64,000 nt of DNA from Carnegiea gigantea (lineage: Eukaryota; Streptophyta; Magnoliopsida; Caryophyllales; Cactaceae): contig JAKOGI010002983.1 in assembly GCA_029747015.1 (NCBI GenBank), positions 1 through 64,000 on the forward strand. The letters run 5' to 3'. The notes under the pieces are model-generated. The model saw nothing but the letters and a program-made list of their open reading frames with translations. It was not told the DNA's origin and made no database searches. Shown one piece after another: positions 36,184-49,204 of the stretch (its first letter is position 1; each line of letters starts with the position of its first letter). The position numbers and the translations under genes were made by a program.

Positions 36184-37700
36184 ATGGCACAAGAGAAATC
36201 TTTGAGTGATATTTTCTATCCTCTTAGGACTGCTTTACCATCTTGTTTTACTCTTACTGACTGAGGACCAAAGTGACCTTTGAGTTGAGGCCTCACTATA
36301 TCAAAAGCTCCATAAATTACGGGTTTAGAAGATGCTTATTTGTTTTTGAGGAAATTCGAAGAAGTGTGTTCTATGATGCATTTTCCTAATATCCCAATTG
36401 ATGTTGTGCGAATAAAATTTATTCCTTTCGATTTGAAAGATTCTACTAAACGTTAGATGTATGGTTTGGCTGTTAATTCTGTTGCTTCTGAGAATGATTT
36501 TGGTAGATTGTTCTTAAGAAAATATTTTCCTAATGCCAAGACTGTTGAGCCAAGGAATGAGATTAGAGCGGGAATGGTTTTGGAAATACTTTGATACATT
36601 TAAAAATTTATTGACAAGTGTCCCCATCATAGTTTAGACCAAGCATATTTGTGCCAAATTATTTATGACGGACTTAACCAATAGACTAGGACCATGTTAA
36701 AGTCCATGTGTCAGGGTGACTTTCTTTCTAAGAGCACCGCTGCTGCTTAGGAATTTTTAGAGGACTTAGTTGAGAAGACCATGCAATGGAAAAATGCTAG
36801 AAATGATAGTCTAAGTTCTAGGTTTGCTAGGGGTGGGTTGCATTCTGTCTCTGATATGAGTCACGTAGAGTCTAAGATTGTTGTTTGGAAAAGCATGTTG
36901 AAGAGGTTGTCTCCCCAGATTCCCCAGATTCCCCAAATATCTCAAGCTTATCTAGTATCTTGTTCTCATTGTTAGGCCTTAGATCACTCTTTAAGTGCTG
37001 GTCCTTATTTTACTCACCAATTATCAACTGGATAGAAGCAAGTGAGTGTGGCCTTTCAAAGACCTAGGAATGATTCCGTTTCCCCTTATTACAATCCAGG
37101 GTGGAGAAATCACTCAAATTTTTCCTAGAGTAGTGGACCAAATGCTATGGTCCCCAACTCTCAACCTGGAGTGTTTCTTAGAAATAGCTCCCAGCCCATC
37201 TCCCATCCCCCAAATACTTTTCAGAGACCAGCTTTTCTACATGTGCCTAATGCACCTTGACCTCCGCCGCCAGTAGCTCAAGTCCAAGCCCCTCCTGGTT
37301 ACACTAACATTGATAAAATTGAGAGGAGAATAATTAATAATGCAGAGAGAATGATTAATGCTAACATGGAAAGAATAATGAGAATGATGACTGACTGGTT
37401 CTCCTAATTAGTATCATCTTCTACGAAACTAGGTAGTTTTCCAAGTCAACCTGAGGTGAACCCTAATGGTGATGCCTCTTCTTCTTTTGGTGTTAATCCT
37501 AGTGAGCCTGTGAGGAAGGTAAATGTCATTGTATCTCTTTACTCCGGTCGAGAGATTGACAACCAAGTGGGCACTTCGAGTGAACCCTACAAGTATCCTT
37601 ACAGTTTCTTCCAAAGTTCTTCTCATTATTCTTCTTTTTAAGAAATTGGTTCATCCAATAAGTCATGGGATGCCACTGATGGTATCCCGAATGATTCTGA
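36184..37700 (+). pseudogene. gag of the Athila-like element
   Basis: Starts MAQEKSLSDIFYPLRTALPS at 36184. The core follows in pieces: FPNIPIDVVRIKFIPFDLKD (about 36385-36445), FLRKYFPNAKTVEPRNEI (about 36510-36565), CPHHSLDQAYLCQIIYDGL (about 36620-36675), then VEKTMQW near 36770. This order is that of Athila/Calypso gag. Tryptophan codons have often become stops (TGG to TAG). The tail (37080-37700) is Pro/Ser-rich linker sequence. Confidence 0.8.
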
Positions 37701-37769
37701 TACCCTTTTATCTTCTGAGTCGCATTCAAACAAACAGGAGCATAAGGAGAAAAATTCTTGCGATTCAGT

Positions 37770-38500
37770 GGATCATTGCCCTCCTAAGGATTCTTTTCCT
37801 CCTTCTACTGAGAAAGTCCACAACCCTTTACCTCCTTTTCCACATAGGCTTAAAAAGAAATATCAAGCTCATGTTGAAAAGATGAGAGAGACCTTCTCTC
37901 AAGTTAAAATCAACATTCCTTTACTCGATGCTATTCAACATATGCCTCCATATGCTAGGTTTTTAAAGGATCTGTGTACCATTAAAAAGGCTACCAGTGT
38001 CGCTAAGAAGAAGCTTTCTTAGCCTCTGGCACTAGTTCAATCCTTTTTCACCAGATCCCAGTGAAGTATAAGGATCCCAATTGCCTTACTATTTCTCTAG
38101 TTATAGGGGACTAGCTTATTCACAGAGCTTTGCTTGATCTAAGGGCTAGTGTCAATCTGATACCCTTCATTGAGTATGAGAGGCTAGGTTTAAGTGAACT
38201 GAAACCTACCAAGATGGTCAGTTAGCTCATAGATCGACCAGGTCACTAAGGGTTATAGTTGAGGATGTTCTTGTTAGAATGGGTGAATTCATTTACCCTA
38301 TGAACTTTGTTGTGGTTGAGATTGAGAAGGTATCCAATATTGCTAGTCAAGTCCCTGTGATTCTAGGGCGTCCTTTCTTGGCCACTGCTAATGCCTTGAT
38401 TAGTTGTAGCAATAGTATGATGAGACTGTCTTTTGGTAACATGACCTTAGAATTGAACATTTTAACATGCAAAGGTAGCCTTCTGGTTTTAATGCTATAG
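37770..38500 (+). pseudogene. Protease region of the Athila-like element
   Basis: The pre-protease helix PYARFLKDLCTIKKAT is near 37950-37995. The active-site loop reads LLDLRASVNLIP near 38130-38160, with Arg where the family has Gly. The C-terminal part GEFIYPMNFVVVEIE to VPVILGRPFLATANALI is open at 38282-38400. Stops and a frame change lie between. Confidence 0.75.
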
Positions 38501-38779
38501 AGTTTTCTACTCTTAACTGGGTAAAAGATTCTGTTTTTGATGATGATCTTGATGGCATATTTGCTGTTGAATATGAGCAATTTCTTATGGATGATGAGCT
38601 TGAGTACGATGCGTTTGAATTTGATGACTTGTGCTCTACTGCTGACTGTCTGCTTGCTACTATTTCTGAATATACTTCTGAGTCTATTTCTCCTTTTCCT
38701 ACGCTTGAATTGAAACCTCTTCCTGACTCTCCTAAGTATTCATTTCTAGGACCAATGAATCATTACCTATGATTATTAC

Positions 38780-39970
38780 TTCTGACCTAGACTGGAACCA
38801 AGAGGACAAACTAATTTCTTTATTTAGAGAGAACAAGAAAGCTATATGTTGGACTTTAGGGAATATCAAGGGTATGAGTCCTTCCATGTGCAACATATAA
38901 TTCATTTGGAGGATAATGCTAAGCACTATCGAGGGCACCAAAGGGGTTTGAACCCAACTTTACAGGAAGTAGTCAGGAAGAAAGTGCTGAAGTGGTTAGA
39001 CCATGAGATTATTTACCTTATTTCTAATGGTAAGTGGGTTAGCCCTATTTAGGTTGTTCCTAAAAAGACTGGTATTACCCTGATTAGGAATGATGAGAGC
39101 GAGTTAGTTCCTACTCGCGTCCAATCTGGGTGGCGTGTTTGTATATATTACAGGAAGTTGAATACTGCCACTAGAAAAGACCATTTTTTCCTTCCATTCT
39201 TGGACCAAATGTTAAAGATGTTGGTTAAACATTCTTTCTATTACTTTTTAGATGGATATTCTGGCTATATCCTAATCTCTACTGGTATTGAGGATCAGGA
39301 GAAGACTACTTTCACTTGTCCATTTGGGACATATGCCTTTAGAAGAATATCGTTTGAACTATGTAATGCCTCTACTACCTTTCAGAGGTGCATGATTTTT
39401 ATTTTCTCAGATCTTGTTTAGCAATGCATGGAAATTTTCATGGATAACTTTTCTGTATTTAGGTCTTCCTTTGATGATTATCTGTCTGATCTGAGAAAAA
39501 TGTTGGAAAAGTGTAAGGAGAAAAACTTAACCTTGAATTGTGAGAAATGTCACTTTATGGTTTAAAAAATTATAGTCTTAGGTCATATTATTTATAGACA
39601 TGGTAATGAGGTAGACAAGGCTTGATTTGATCGTTAATCTTCCCCCTCTCACTTGGGTGAAAGAGGTGAGGTCCTTCCTTAGACATGTTGTCTTTTGTTG
39701 TTGTTTCATTAAGGACTTCAGTAAGATATCGAAGCCTTTGACCAACCTATTAGCTAAGGATATGCCATTTCACTTCTACAAGGAGTGTCTTGTGGTCTTT
39801 ACTAAGCTTGATGATGCCTTAACCTTTGCTCCTGTTCTTCACCCTCCCATCTGGGGAGAACCATTTGAGTTGATGTGTGATGCTTCTAATTATGCTGTTG
39901 AGGTTGTTTTAGGATAATGTGTTAATACAAAGCCCCATGTCTTCTATTATGCTAGTCACACTCTAAGTGA
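38780..39970 (+). pseudogene. Reverse transcriptase and start of RNase H, Athila-like element
   Basis: Order seen: IYYRKLNTATRKDHFFLPFLDQML (39145-39210), FLDGYSGYILI, TTFTCPFGTYAFRRISF, then FMDNFSVF near 39440 where active copies have FMDD, so the second catalytic aspartate is lost. LNCEKCHFMV and the connection domain follow. RNase H begins LMCDASNYAVEVVLG near 39870 and breaks off after ASHTLSDA; the remaining RNase H and all of integrase are deleted, and LTR-like sequence follows from about 39985. Confidence 0.8.
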
Positions 39971-39984
39971 TGCCTAACTAAACT

Positions 39985-40180
39985 CCCCCTATTTCCCAGA
40001 CAGCCTGCTCTCCTTCTTTCATTTTGTTGCTCATGTGCACCTCACGTGATAGCCAGTAATGCCTCACCAGTCTCCCTTACTTAATTACGGATGCGACCTA
40101 CACAGCTGCACTGCTGGTTCATCTTCTTCGTGCGATAAACTGTGCGCTTGCATTTAAAACTAATCATTATTAAAATCACA
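39985..40180 (+). repeat. Shortened 3' LTR of the Athila-like element
   Basis: Its start matches 10475-10560 of the 5' LTR and its end matches 35285-35312; the middle kilobase is missing. Together with the missing integrase this indicates two large deletions. Confidence 0.7.
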
Positions 40181-41505
40181 ATAATATAGAAAGTAAAGAA
40201 ATGAAGATTCAAATGTCAATAAATGTTAGAGCTAGCTTGACTTCCACTGCTAAAGCAAGTGGATGGAATGCTTGACTTTACTTCCACTTGTTCTTACTAG
40301 TCTTGCCTAGCTAATTATAATCTAATCCATAATTAACCAAATGTTAAAATTTTCAAAAGTGGGTTTTCAAACCATAATTTGAATAAAGGGTAGAATTGAA
40401 AATGGAGATTTGAGATAAAAAAGAGCAAGATTGACAGTAGAGAGAGGAAAGAAAATAAGATTCAAAAGTAAACAACATCATGAAAGCATGAAATTCACCC
40501 AAAGCAAGAAGATTTGCCCACTAGAATAGAAGAGTGAATGAGAGAGATTGTGCAAACTAACCATTCAATTGAAGATCTTGAACAACAAATGCCATTAAAA
40601 GGGATTCCAATACTTGTAATTAACACTTAAGTAACTTGGAATGTGGCTATATTTATAGAATTGAGTACTAATCTACTCATGAGCACTACTTGAGAACCCT
40701 AAAAACTAACCCTACTTTAAAACCTAGACAAATACACAAATGGGGGAAAGAGATTTGCATAGACTCTGAGTTAGCAAAGTTGATATGGTCATGCCAAGTT
40801 TCTAGACTTTGTTATAGGGACAGAGCAGGACAGGAATTTGGTACGATCATGCCAAGCTTCTGCCTTGTTTCTCTATCTTGTTTCTCTAGTAGCTTTTATA
40901 CTCATTGACCAGACCTTGCTTGATGGTTATCCTAGATTAACATGCCCAACTTTCAGCACATTTATATCCATTATCCGTTATTTGAGCAATTGTCTTTATT
41001 ACCTACAAGCCAACAAAATGTTAATAAACAACCTAATTTACCAATTATTATAAGCAAAATTCAGGTATAATAAGTCATAAATTCATGCATATTGAGCCCA
41101 AACAAATATCATGGTTATCCCGAGAGAAAATAAAGTAACTTAAAAGCTTAAAAAACTAATAATAAAGGCTGGCTTCCACTGCTACAGCAAGTAGGTGGAA
41201 CTTGTGGCCTAACTTCCACTTATTCTTGCTAATCTTGCTTAGCCAATTCTAATATAACCCATTATTAACCAAATGTTAAACTCTTTAAACGTGTGTTTTC
41301 AAACCGTAATGTGAATGATGGGGAGAGTTGAAAATGGAGATTTGAGATAAAAAGGAGCAACATTGAAAGTAGAGAAAGAAAAGAAAATAAGATTCAAAGG
41401 TAAACAATGGCATTAAAGCATGGAATTAACTCAAAGGAAGAAGATTTGCATGCTAGAAGAGAAGTGTGAAGGAGAGAGATTGAGGAAACTAATAAATTAA
41501 TTGCT
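40181..41505 (-). repeat. 0.95-kb tandem units, block B (continuation of block A)
   Basis: The flank resumes the unit broken at 10130, then is shortened; new units start near 40231 and 41166. Box order is as in block A. The block ends near 41505, where unrelated AT-rich DNA begins. No gene is present. Confidence 0.75.
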
Positions 41506-41800
41506 TCGGCGCATTCAATATGATGTCTAAATTTTTGGGACCACAATCAAAATTTTCGGTTCCTCAAGGTTTGAGAAAAATAACTTTCTGGTCCTTTTAT
41601 TATTAGTTTGGCTCAAAGCATTCAGAAATTTTCGACTTTGCCCCAAATGGGGTACTTTGAGTAATTTTATTAATTTTTGGGTTCTTTTAAAAAATATGTT
41701 TGTTTTAAACGATCTAACTTCTTATAGTCACTGTAGTGGTACTAGTTATCATAATCTACTACTTATATCATAAATATTATTTTTTCTATTATTATAGGCC
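41506..41800. other. AT-rich spacer beside pararetrovirus segment 1
   Basis: A low-complexity stretch with a TTTCTGGTCC box and a GGGTACTTTGAGTAATTTT-like stretch. Related sequence, inverted, occurs at 53495-53805 next to segment 2. No gene is seen. Confidence 0.5.
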
Positions 41801-44490
41801 CACCATGCTTAACAATAATAAAGACTTAATTGGAGAGGTTTTACCATTACCTGAACTTAGTCGGCGCTGGACCCTAACATTCCTCCAACTTCCAATTTAT
41901 AGAGATTGCTAATCTCAATCACATCTTCCTTAGATTAGGCACAACACATATCTTTTTCGTTTTTTAACCTTAGATCATAGTCACTAGTTAGGTTTTTAAT
42001 TTAAAGGATTGTGAGACTTTAACTAAGAAAGCATAATATTTAAGGCATATGGTTTGATTGAATAATGTTCCCTACTGGGAAACGTCTTTTATTGAAAGAT
42101 TGAAAGTGTAAATATTACAATAGAAAGATTGAAGATGGACTTAAGCTACCAAAATCATCAGAGATGCTTGCTTATAGAGAAATGAAGAATCCCGACTTCT
42201 CTTTTGCTCAAGTATGCTCAAACGACCATGTCCTTCTTAGCACTCAGCCTCTCCTTTTTTAGAGGAAATTAACTATATAGGATGCCCTAATGGCTACTAT
42301 ATGCATTGATATTTTCACAAGACTATAGTTATCCTCACATGGCTACAATAGACAACATTATTTTATTGACTTAACTTCTGACAAAATAGTATAATAATGG
42401 TTTAACACCTTTTTAAAGCCTTTAATATTAACAAGATTAGTCACTCATATTGAGATTTTGCATGACTTCATCTCCAATAATATCTTCCAGTCCATCATAA
42501 ATCTTTATCAAATTGAAGATGCTCTCGATCCCATCTTTCAAATAATTCATGAAAATGTCTTTGTCCTTTCTCTTATAAGAATTTTTCAGCTCCAACATCA
42601 AAGAGATAATCCAAGGCATCTTCTAAAGTAGCTCCTTCTATATTCATATCTTTGTTGAAATCAATATGATAGATGGAAGTAGTGTTGCCGCAATGCATTA
42701 GTGTTCTTTCTTGTTTAATTAATGCCCACATTTGATGATAAATGCTGTAAAATTCGATGGCCCTTCCTAAAGCGAGACCACTAACTATTTCTTGTCGTTC
42801 TGGAAACCATTCTTGTTGTTGATCATTTGGATCATCTATGTTAAACAATTGAATAGGATAATGTGCCAGTTTGGCTTTTCCATTTTCATACTCAATTACT
42901 ATGTAATGTACCTCGACATGCAGACTTCTATTGCATAGAATTTTTGGTGGACATTTAGGAGATGTGACAATCCAATGGATTTTTTTAAACATGCACTATT
43001 GAAACCTTGTTAGTCTTGAAAAGAAGGGGTACTTTGGTTTTGGGATTTTCATGAAGTAAGCTATCATTCTATATTCTCAGGCTTTCATGTTGGGGTTATC
43101 TGGAGAGATTGAGGTTATTGGGAATCTAAGACCACCAACTCCAGCTCTATTAGGGAAGAAGATCTTAGTACTCCATGAATCTTATACATCATAAGAATAA
43201 TTATAATAGGAGTCAGTGCAGGCTGCATACCAGTCGTTGAACTATTTTTCTTGAACATGAGAACTTATTTTTTCTTGAATATCATAAGGACACTTTAGGT
43301 AATTCATTCGTATCTCTAGAAGGCCAAATCTTTGTACTATTAGGTGGGTGGAAGACAGAAAACCAAAGCATGATCTACTTTTTGTATGGAATTCCAAAAT
43401 ATCCTTCAAGATTCTACGAGAAGAAGAAACCCATTTTACCAGTAATAGTATTTCATTTTGAATTTTCTCCTTTTCTGATAGGAGTTATGCTCTAATAATA
43501 ACCGTTGTTGAGTTTGCAAGTTAAATTATCTGCCAGAGAATACTTCGATCCTTGTATATGTCCACTAGAGAAAGAAAATTAGTTAACCCATAATTGCCAA
43601 CGCATGAGTCACTCTTTTGTTTGCATATTTGATAAATTATTTTTTCACAAAACCAAGTATTCCTTGGCAATTAGTTTGAATCAGAAAAGGTTTTGGAGCT
43701 AAAAAGATTAAAAAGCTTTTCAATTCCCCTTATGACTACAAGAATTTCTATTTCCATGGTGTGATAGTTGCATTCTACTTTATTAAAATTTTCAATGCAA
43801 TATTTGCAGAGTACTGCACTGTAGTGCTCACTGCTGGCATATGTCTCAAGAATTAAATCATCTCCTTCATTAGGCAAACTAAGAATAGGAAGATTTTTGC
43901 ACTTCTTTGTGAAATTTTAAACAATCTTTGAATCACCAGGGATCCATGACCAAATTATTTCTTTCTTAAGTTTTTGCTGCAATGATTTTCTCAATTTATC
44001 TAGATCTTTGTGAAATTCGAAGCATAGGTAAGACATCCAAGAAACCTCTCTAACTACTTCATATCTTCAATCTTTTTAGGAAAATTTTTTATTTTTTTCT
44101 AGAACATGCTTTTGTAGGATGATTTATCTAACTTTTATTTCTAGACCTAAAAACTCAATTTCTTGTTCAACATAAATACACTTGTTCTTATGAAGAATAA
44201 TACCATGATCAATGCATATTTGAATAACAGCTAGGATATCATCTTTTGTGCCATTCTATGGCCTTGGAAATGTGAAGAATATCATCAATGTAAACTAGAC
44301 AACAATAATTAAGATCTTTGAAAATGTTATCCATTCTTCTTTGGAATATTTTAGGCGCATTTTTTAGGCCAAATGGCATTACTATCCACTCATTATGTCC
44401 TTGAAGGGCACTAAGCACAGTTAAAAGAATGCTTTCTTCATCCATTTTTATCTACTAGTATCTGTTTTTACTATCCATTTTTGGGAATCA
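41801..44490 (-). pseudogene. Endogenous pararetrovirus segment 1 (Caulimoviridae), RT end to poly(A) region
   Basis: In minus-strand order: RT palm with MPFGLKNAP and YIDDIL (44445-44239); RNase H start LILETYASSEH and CKYC (43877-43671); a downstream ORF remnant (about 43400-42437); then a noncoding region whose TATA box has decayed (TCTAAAAAAGG near 42255), with AATAAA at about 42093-42088. YIDD and gag-free gene order are typical of plant pararetroviruses. Stops and frameshifts throughout; the copy is dead. It begins mid-RT, so the 5' half is absent. Confidence 0.8.
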
Positions 44491-44740
44491 AGAGGCGGAT
44501 AAATTCTATTTTATACCTCAAGGTTAGGGTCAATAATTTTCTAAACCCACAACTTCAGAAACGATTTTTTGGTCCATCCAACTTTGGGGCAAATAATTTC
44601 TGGAACCAAACATGACCAAACTAACTTTTTAAATTATAAATAGTATCCTAAGTTTTTGAAATTTACATTTTTAACCCCAATCTTTAAAAAATTACTATCA
44701 AAAATTTTAATTTTGTTTATGTATAATTTCTCTCATAAGT
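44491..44740. other. AT-rich junction between pararetrovirus segments 1 and 2
   Basis: Segments 1 (minus) and 2 (plus) diverge from this 250-bp low-complexity stretch, which resembles the 41506-41800 spacer (CCTCAAGGTT, TTTTTTGGTCC and TTTGGGGCAAA boxes). No gene is present. Confidence 0.5.
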
Positions 44741-44744
44741 ATTA

Positions 44745-45207
44745 CTCAAGGCCCTCCTTCAATCGTATGCTTGGAGGGATATGATAGATATGAATTGAGT
44801 GCGTATATTGATAGTGGTTGTTTTGTCTGTTTTGAAAAAATATCATTATTCTCAGAATTTATATGAAAAAAAAGCCAAGAAATCTTTACAAGTAAGGATA
44901 ACTGATAATAGCATTGTAAGCCTAATGAAGCTGTAGAAGGGTTATCCATAGAATAGGGGAGTTCAATGCATTACTACCAGTTCTATGGGCCACTGATCAA
45001 CCCTCTCTTAATATGATTATCATAAATAATTTTCAAAGGCTGTATTCTCCATGCATACAGATTATGAGCCAAATAATATTCACAATAAATGATCACTCAG
45101 TTCCTATTGATAAATTAAATAAAGCTTGCACACCCCAAAAGATTGAGTTTACATGCAATCAGAGTAGTGAGAAGGTACTCCTTACACAACGTGAGATAGT
45201 ACTAACA
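44745..45207 (+). pseudogene. Endogenous pararetrovirus segment 2, protease region
   Basis: The active-site-like IDSGCFVCF lies at 44807-44833, followed by broken frames and an open stretch 45013-45207. It is the counterpart, in reverse orientation, of 54230-54640 in segment 3. Similarity to segment 3 stops after ACTAACAATC near 45205, where a retrotransposon remnant begins; segment 2 resumes near 49205. Confidence 0.7.
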
Positions 45208-46892
45208 ATCAGTAATAAGCCCTTTAAACCCATAGGCTATCCCTAGTTGACGAGGAAGGTATCATGAGGGTTGCAAAAGATATACCCACAAAATCTATGA
45301 AGAAAACCAAAAAACAGAAAATCGAAAATCTTTTTAAATTTTTTTCAAAAACTTATATATACAACACCAGGGAAAAATATATACACCTATTCCAATCAAC
45401 CACATTACTTGAGCAACCTAAGCACTAGATCACATATAAACACAATATACACATCAAGAAATTCCTAATCCCACTGATGACATTTACATACAATCTTTCA
45501 CTCCCTTGAAAATTATGCATAGGTGTGACTAGTAGAAGCTCACTTTAGGGAACTCTCATTCATGTGTTTAAAATATAACAAGGTTCACTCAATTATCTTC
45601 CAATCAAACAAACTACCATAGGCTTGCTAAAGTTCTCGATTCTCCACCACTAAAATGCAATATGCAAAATAATAATCAAGAGGTCTTTTCAGGGTTGTAT
45701 TGTGGCTAAGGGTAAAGGTAAGAGAGGGACAAACGATTTGGAAAATTAGGAGCTAAAAAGTCATAGCTAATGAGCAACCAACACTTCCAAGAACGATATT
45801 GCATATTCTCCTAAGAGAAAATAACACACCCTAATTTAATTGACCATTGGAAATGAGCATACATGATGACAACGTTCATGCTAAACACTCTTATTCATAA
45901 CTCTTTTTTTGAGATTTTGTTTTTAATTTCTTTTAATTTGTTTTCATTTGTTTCCTTGGAAACTTTCTCCATTTGTTTTTTTTTTTTCATTTTTCTTGCT
46001 TCTTTTTTTTCCTTTTTTTTAGGAAGAAAATGAATGAATGGCATGAACAAGAACAATACAACTCAAATTCCAAATGGTTACCCTCCAAATAATGAAGTGT
46101 TGCCCCTCTAGCATTGGACTAGGGATAGAAAATGTGTTTAGGCCATAACTAAGTGAAGGGTTCACAACAAAAAAGTAAGGCTCAAAAGGCTAGCAAAGGG
46201 TAAAACATTCGAATTAGGGTGGCACTTTGGCTAAGTGGTTTACAAAAACAAATGAATGCCTCTATCATATTATCATAGTGCACATGCTAAATGTGATTCC
46301 AAAGAAAATTAAAGCAAGTTCTAGAGATGTAACCATGGAAGAGAAGCACATGAAAGGAAAATATGAGACTAAAAATGATAAATTAGTCTATAAGGCTCAA
46401 AATCTCACGGGTTATCTACCAAAGTCTGCCTTGTTTAGAATTAATGTCGGGGCTTAGGATCGCATACAAACATCAAACTCTAGGACGAAGTTCTATCAAT
46501 GCACACTACATCTATATATAACCTAACACTAAGGTACAAGAGAACATAGCCAATCAGAATAGCACATAAATTCCTCAAAACAAAACAAAATCTTTTTTAG
46601 ATTTTCAAAAAATTTCATTTTTTCTCAAATTTCTTTCAGTTTCTTTCCTTTTTTTTCAAGGTTTTCCCACCCCCACACCTAAATTGGACAATGTCCTTAT
46701 TGGAAGTGAAAGAAAACATAAAAGACAAAATAAACGCTAAAGAAAAACAAATATACAAAATAAAAAATAAAACTCAAAGCTAAAGACAAAGATAAGACTC
46801 TAAAACTCAAAAAGAAAACAATAACATAAAGCAACAAATATATACAAAACAAAACAAAATGAAAAGTAAAATAGAGAGGAATGATTATACCA

Positions 46893-48400
46893 TTACCAGG
46901 TCAGGTGCAAAAGTACACCTAGGCTATAGCCTCCTGGAATACGCTTAAATAGAGGCTCATGAAGTATCATCCATTGCATATTAAGTGAAACAATACTACT
47001 TAAATCAAATCCCATTAGCGTACGAAGTAGCTTATCAAACACGGAAGACCAACTCTTAATAACATAGAAACAGTGAAAAGCACAAAGTCGGAGCCAGAAA
47101 GAGTGCATCCACCATGTCAATGTAGCACAAGTAAGGGTCCGCTTCAACTTGTCAAACTGTTAGGCCCAAACATCAAACAGGCAGACCCATTTAAAGTTAG
47201 CTAGTGCATTGGTCATCGACCTAGAAATTTAATCATCATGAATAAGCAGTCCAGGTAAAACAATGGGTCTAAAGGCCATAAGTTTCTTAATAACAAAATG
47301 CGTTAAAGTCTAATCTAAATCAAAATTCTCAGTGACAATAGCCTCAGACTCAACAAATTTAGACTTATGAGATACAAAGGGGACGTCAATAATGATGGGG
47401 TCAAAAGAGAAGGATTCATATTCAAGACAAAAACTCTCATCAAAACTTTCATTGATATCAAACCCACATAGAAAAGATTCATATTCTATAAAAAGAATAT
47501 CATCATTGAATTCTAAATTAATAGGCTTAATTTCCTCGTCACTCCTGCGAAATATCTTCTGAGTCATCTAAATCATGAGACTTAACTTCAGTCATGATGC
47601 TCATATCTAATTCACTAGCACTCTTAGGGTCTTCACTGACCTCAAACTCACAAGAGTAGATAAAAGGAGCGGGTTGGTCGGCAGAAGCTTGAACATCCTT
47701 AGTGATGTCCTTATGTAAGCTAGTGTGGGGTGCAAGGTCAGGTGATAGAGACATGGGGGGTCACTCTCTTGTTCTAGGCTAGGCCAAGGCATAACATCAT
47801 GCAAATTAGACCTAGATTCATAAGAGGGCTCAAAATCATCGTAAAGATTAACTTCAGGTTTAGGAGATCCTAAACTAAGTTAGGCTCATTATAATTCTCC
47901 CTACTACGATTAACACATTGAGAATATTCAACAATTCTCTCTTTCGTTATCTCTACCATTTTATGAGTCAATTCATTTATCCTCTTTTCAACACTTGCAC
48001 ATGTAGCATCAACATAATCACGATATGGACAAGTATGAACATCATGATTAAAAGACTCACAATATTCACACAAAATAGGAGCCATATAAGAGTAAGATGA
48101 ATCATGTAAGTTCTTAAAGTGCTCCTGTTGGTAAGGATTAGAATGAAAAGTAGACTTGAGATGAGCAGGATATCCTAAAGTGCTTCTAGCTTGTTCAAAT
48201 GTATAAGTGCCCCAAGCTAGTTTTTCAAAGAGATCCCATACCTTGTCTTGAGTTCTAGTTAATAATCCTATCAAACCTCTAGGACATATAGGCTCAACAT
48301 AACCTCGAAATTCAAAATTCAAACCCACAGCAATGGCTTCACAGATTTTCCATTTTTGAAAACATTAATTCAATTGAACACGATAATCGTTAAGTCTCGA
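46893..48400 (-). pseudogene. gag and linker protein of the pol-less element
   Basis: The best part is 48328-47870: GTYTFEQARSTLGYPAHLKS, then a CCHC knuckle CEYCESFNHDVHTC (CX2CX4HX4C), then a helical YVDATCASVEKRINELTHKM. Further frames carry an acidic linker (SLSPDLAPHTSLHKDITKDV; 47754-47310). A later frame (47147-46893, FDKLLRTLMGF) parallels KLLRALMPSEW at about 63100 in the next copy. Frameshifts separate the pieces. The knuckle would bind element RNA in an active relative. Confidence 0.7.
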
Positions 48401-48540
48401 TAAATAACTCTAGAAAGGTTCATGCTCGAATTGTGGAAAATTGAAAGCTGACATTCCTGAAACCCTTTTTTTTTCAATTTTAAGAATTTTTCAATTTTTT
48501 TGGATTTTCAATTTTTTTCCTCTTTTTTAAGGTTTTTTTT

Positions 48541-48557
48541 CCTCGGCAACGGTGCCA
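48541..48557 (-). promoter_or_regulatory. Primer-binding site for tRNA-Asp (pol-less element)
   Basis: Plus-strand CCTCGGCAACGGTGCCA matches the tRNA-Asp 3' end at 15 of 17 positions; the element reads on the minus strand with its LTR at higher coordinates. Confidence 0.85.
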
Positions 48558-48561
48558 AAAA

Positions 48562-49204
48562 CTTGTTGTAAATTTCGCAAGTGTATGGTTTATCATCGTA
48601 GCGTTCAAGGATGTCGTCCTTGGGGATAAGTTATGAAGCTAGATTTCTAGAGGCCTTACCTAGCATGTTGTAATTGAATTCACTGATTAGTTCACAAGAG
48701 TTCACGAGCTAAATACCACAAGACCAAAGATATTCAACAATATTTTTTCTCAATTAAGAAAACCCAAGCAACGCATGAGAGATGAAAACCGAATTAAGAC
48801 GGCAATAGCACAATCGGAATGTGAATGATATTCGTATCAAAGCCACGACACACAGAAGCTGCAATCCAAAAAAACACTCATGAATTAGAGCAGGGAAGTG
48901 AGAATAGAGAATGATGCTTGTATCAAAACCTATCAAATTCCACTCCAAACCCCAAAATCCTCTCTTAGATTGAACAATAGCGTGACAAAATTATAAACTA
49001 TGAGAGACTAATCAACTGATTCTAATACAAATGTGAAAATAAGAAGTCGAATGAGAAGCTAATGCCTAATCGTGCGCCTTTACTCAGCTTGCCCCATGTC
49101 TACTTATTAACCGTTTTCTCTGCACTCCCGCCCACCGAGATCTGAATCCTCTTGCCATTACTCCTTCAATTACTTCTTCAATCAAAACCCCTTGTAATCG
49201 CCGA
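48562..49204 (-). repeat. 5' LTR of the pol-less element
   Basis: Starts next to the primer site. Near 48610 it has a GTCGTCCTTGGGGATAAG block like that near 7807 in the block A LTR (GTTGTCCTCTGGGACAG). The outer edge is uncertain because segment 2 sequence begins at about 49205 with no clear duplication. No gene is present. Confidence 0.6.

Larger units (their letters stand above)
45208..49204 (-). mobile_element. Pol-less Athila/Tat-like element inside pararetrovirus segment 2
   Basis: Minus-strand order: LTR (about 49204-48562), tRNA-Asp primer site, gag with zinc knuckle, a linker protein, then about 2 kb of noncoding DNA ending near 45208. The noncoding part is shared with the element at 61436-64000 (for example AAGCCCTTTAAACC at 45221 and 61539). 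Protease, RT and integrase are absent. The 3' LTR and about 100 bp before it are missing, so the downstream boundary is a deletion rather than a clean element end. Confidence 0.7.

Noticed and set aside
45013..45246. Apparent stand-alone small plus-strand gene
   Set aside because: It is the decayed protease-region end of pararetrovirus segment 2, running across the junction with the pol-less element.
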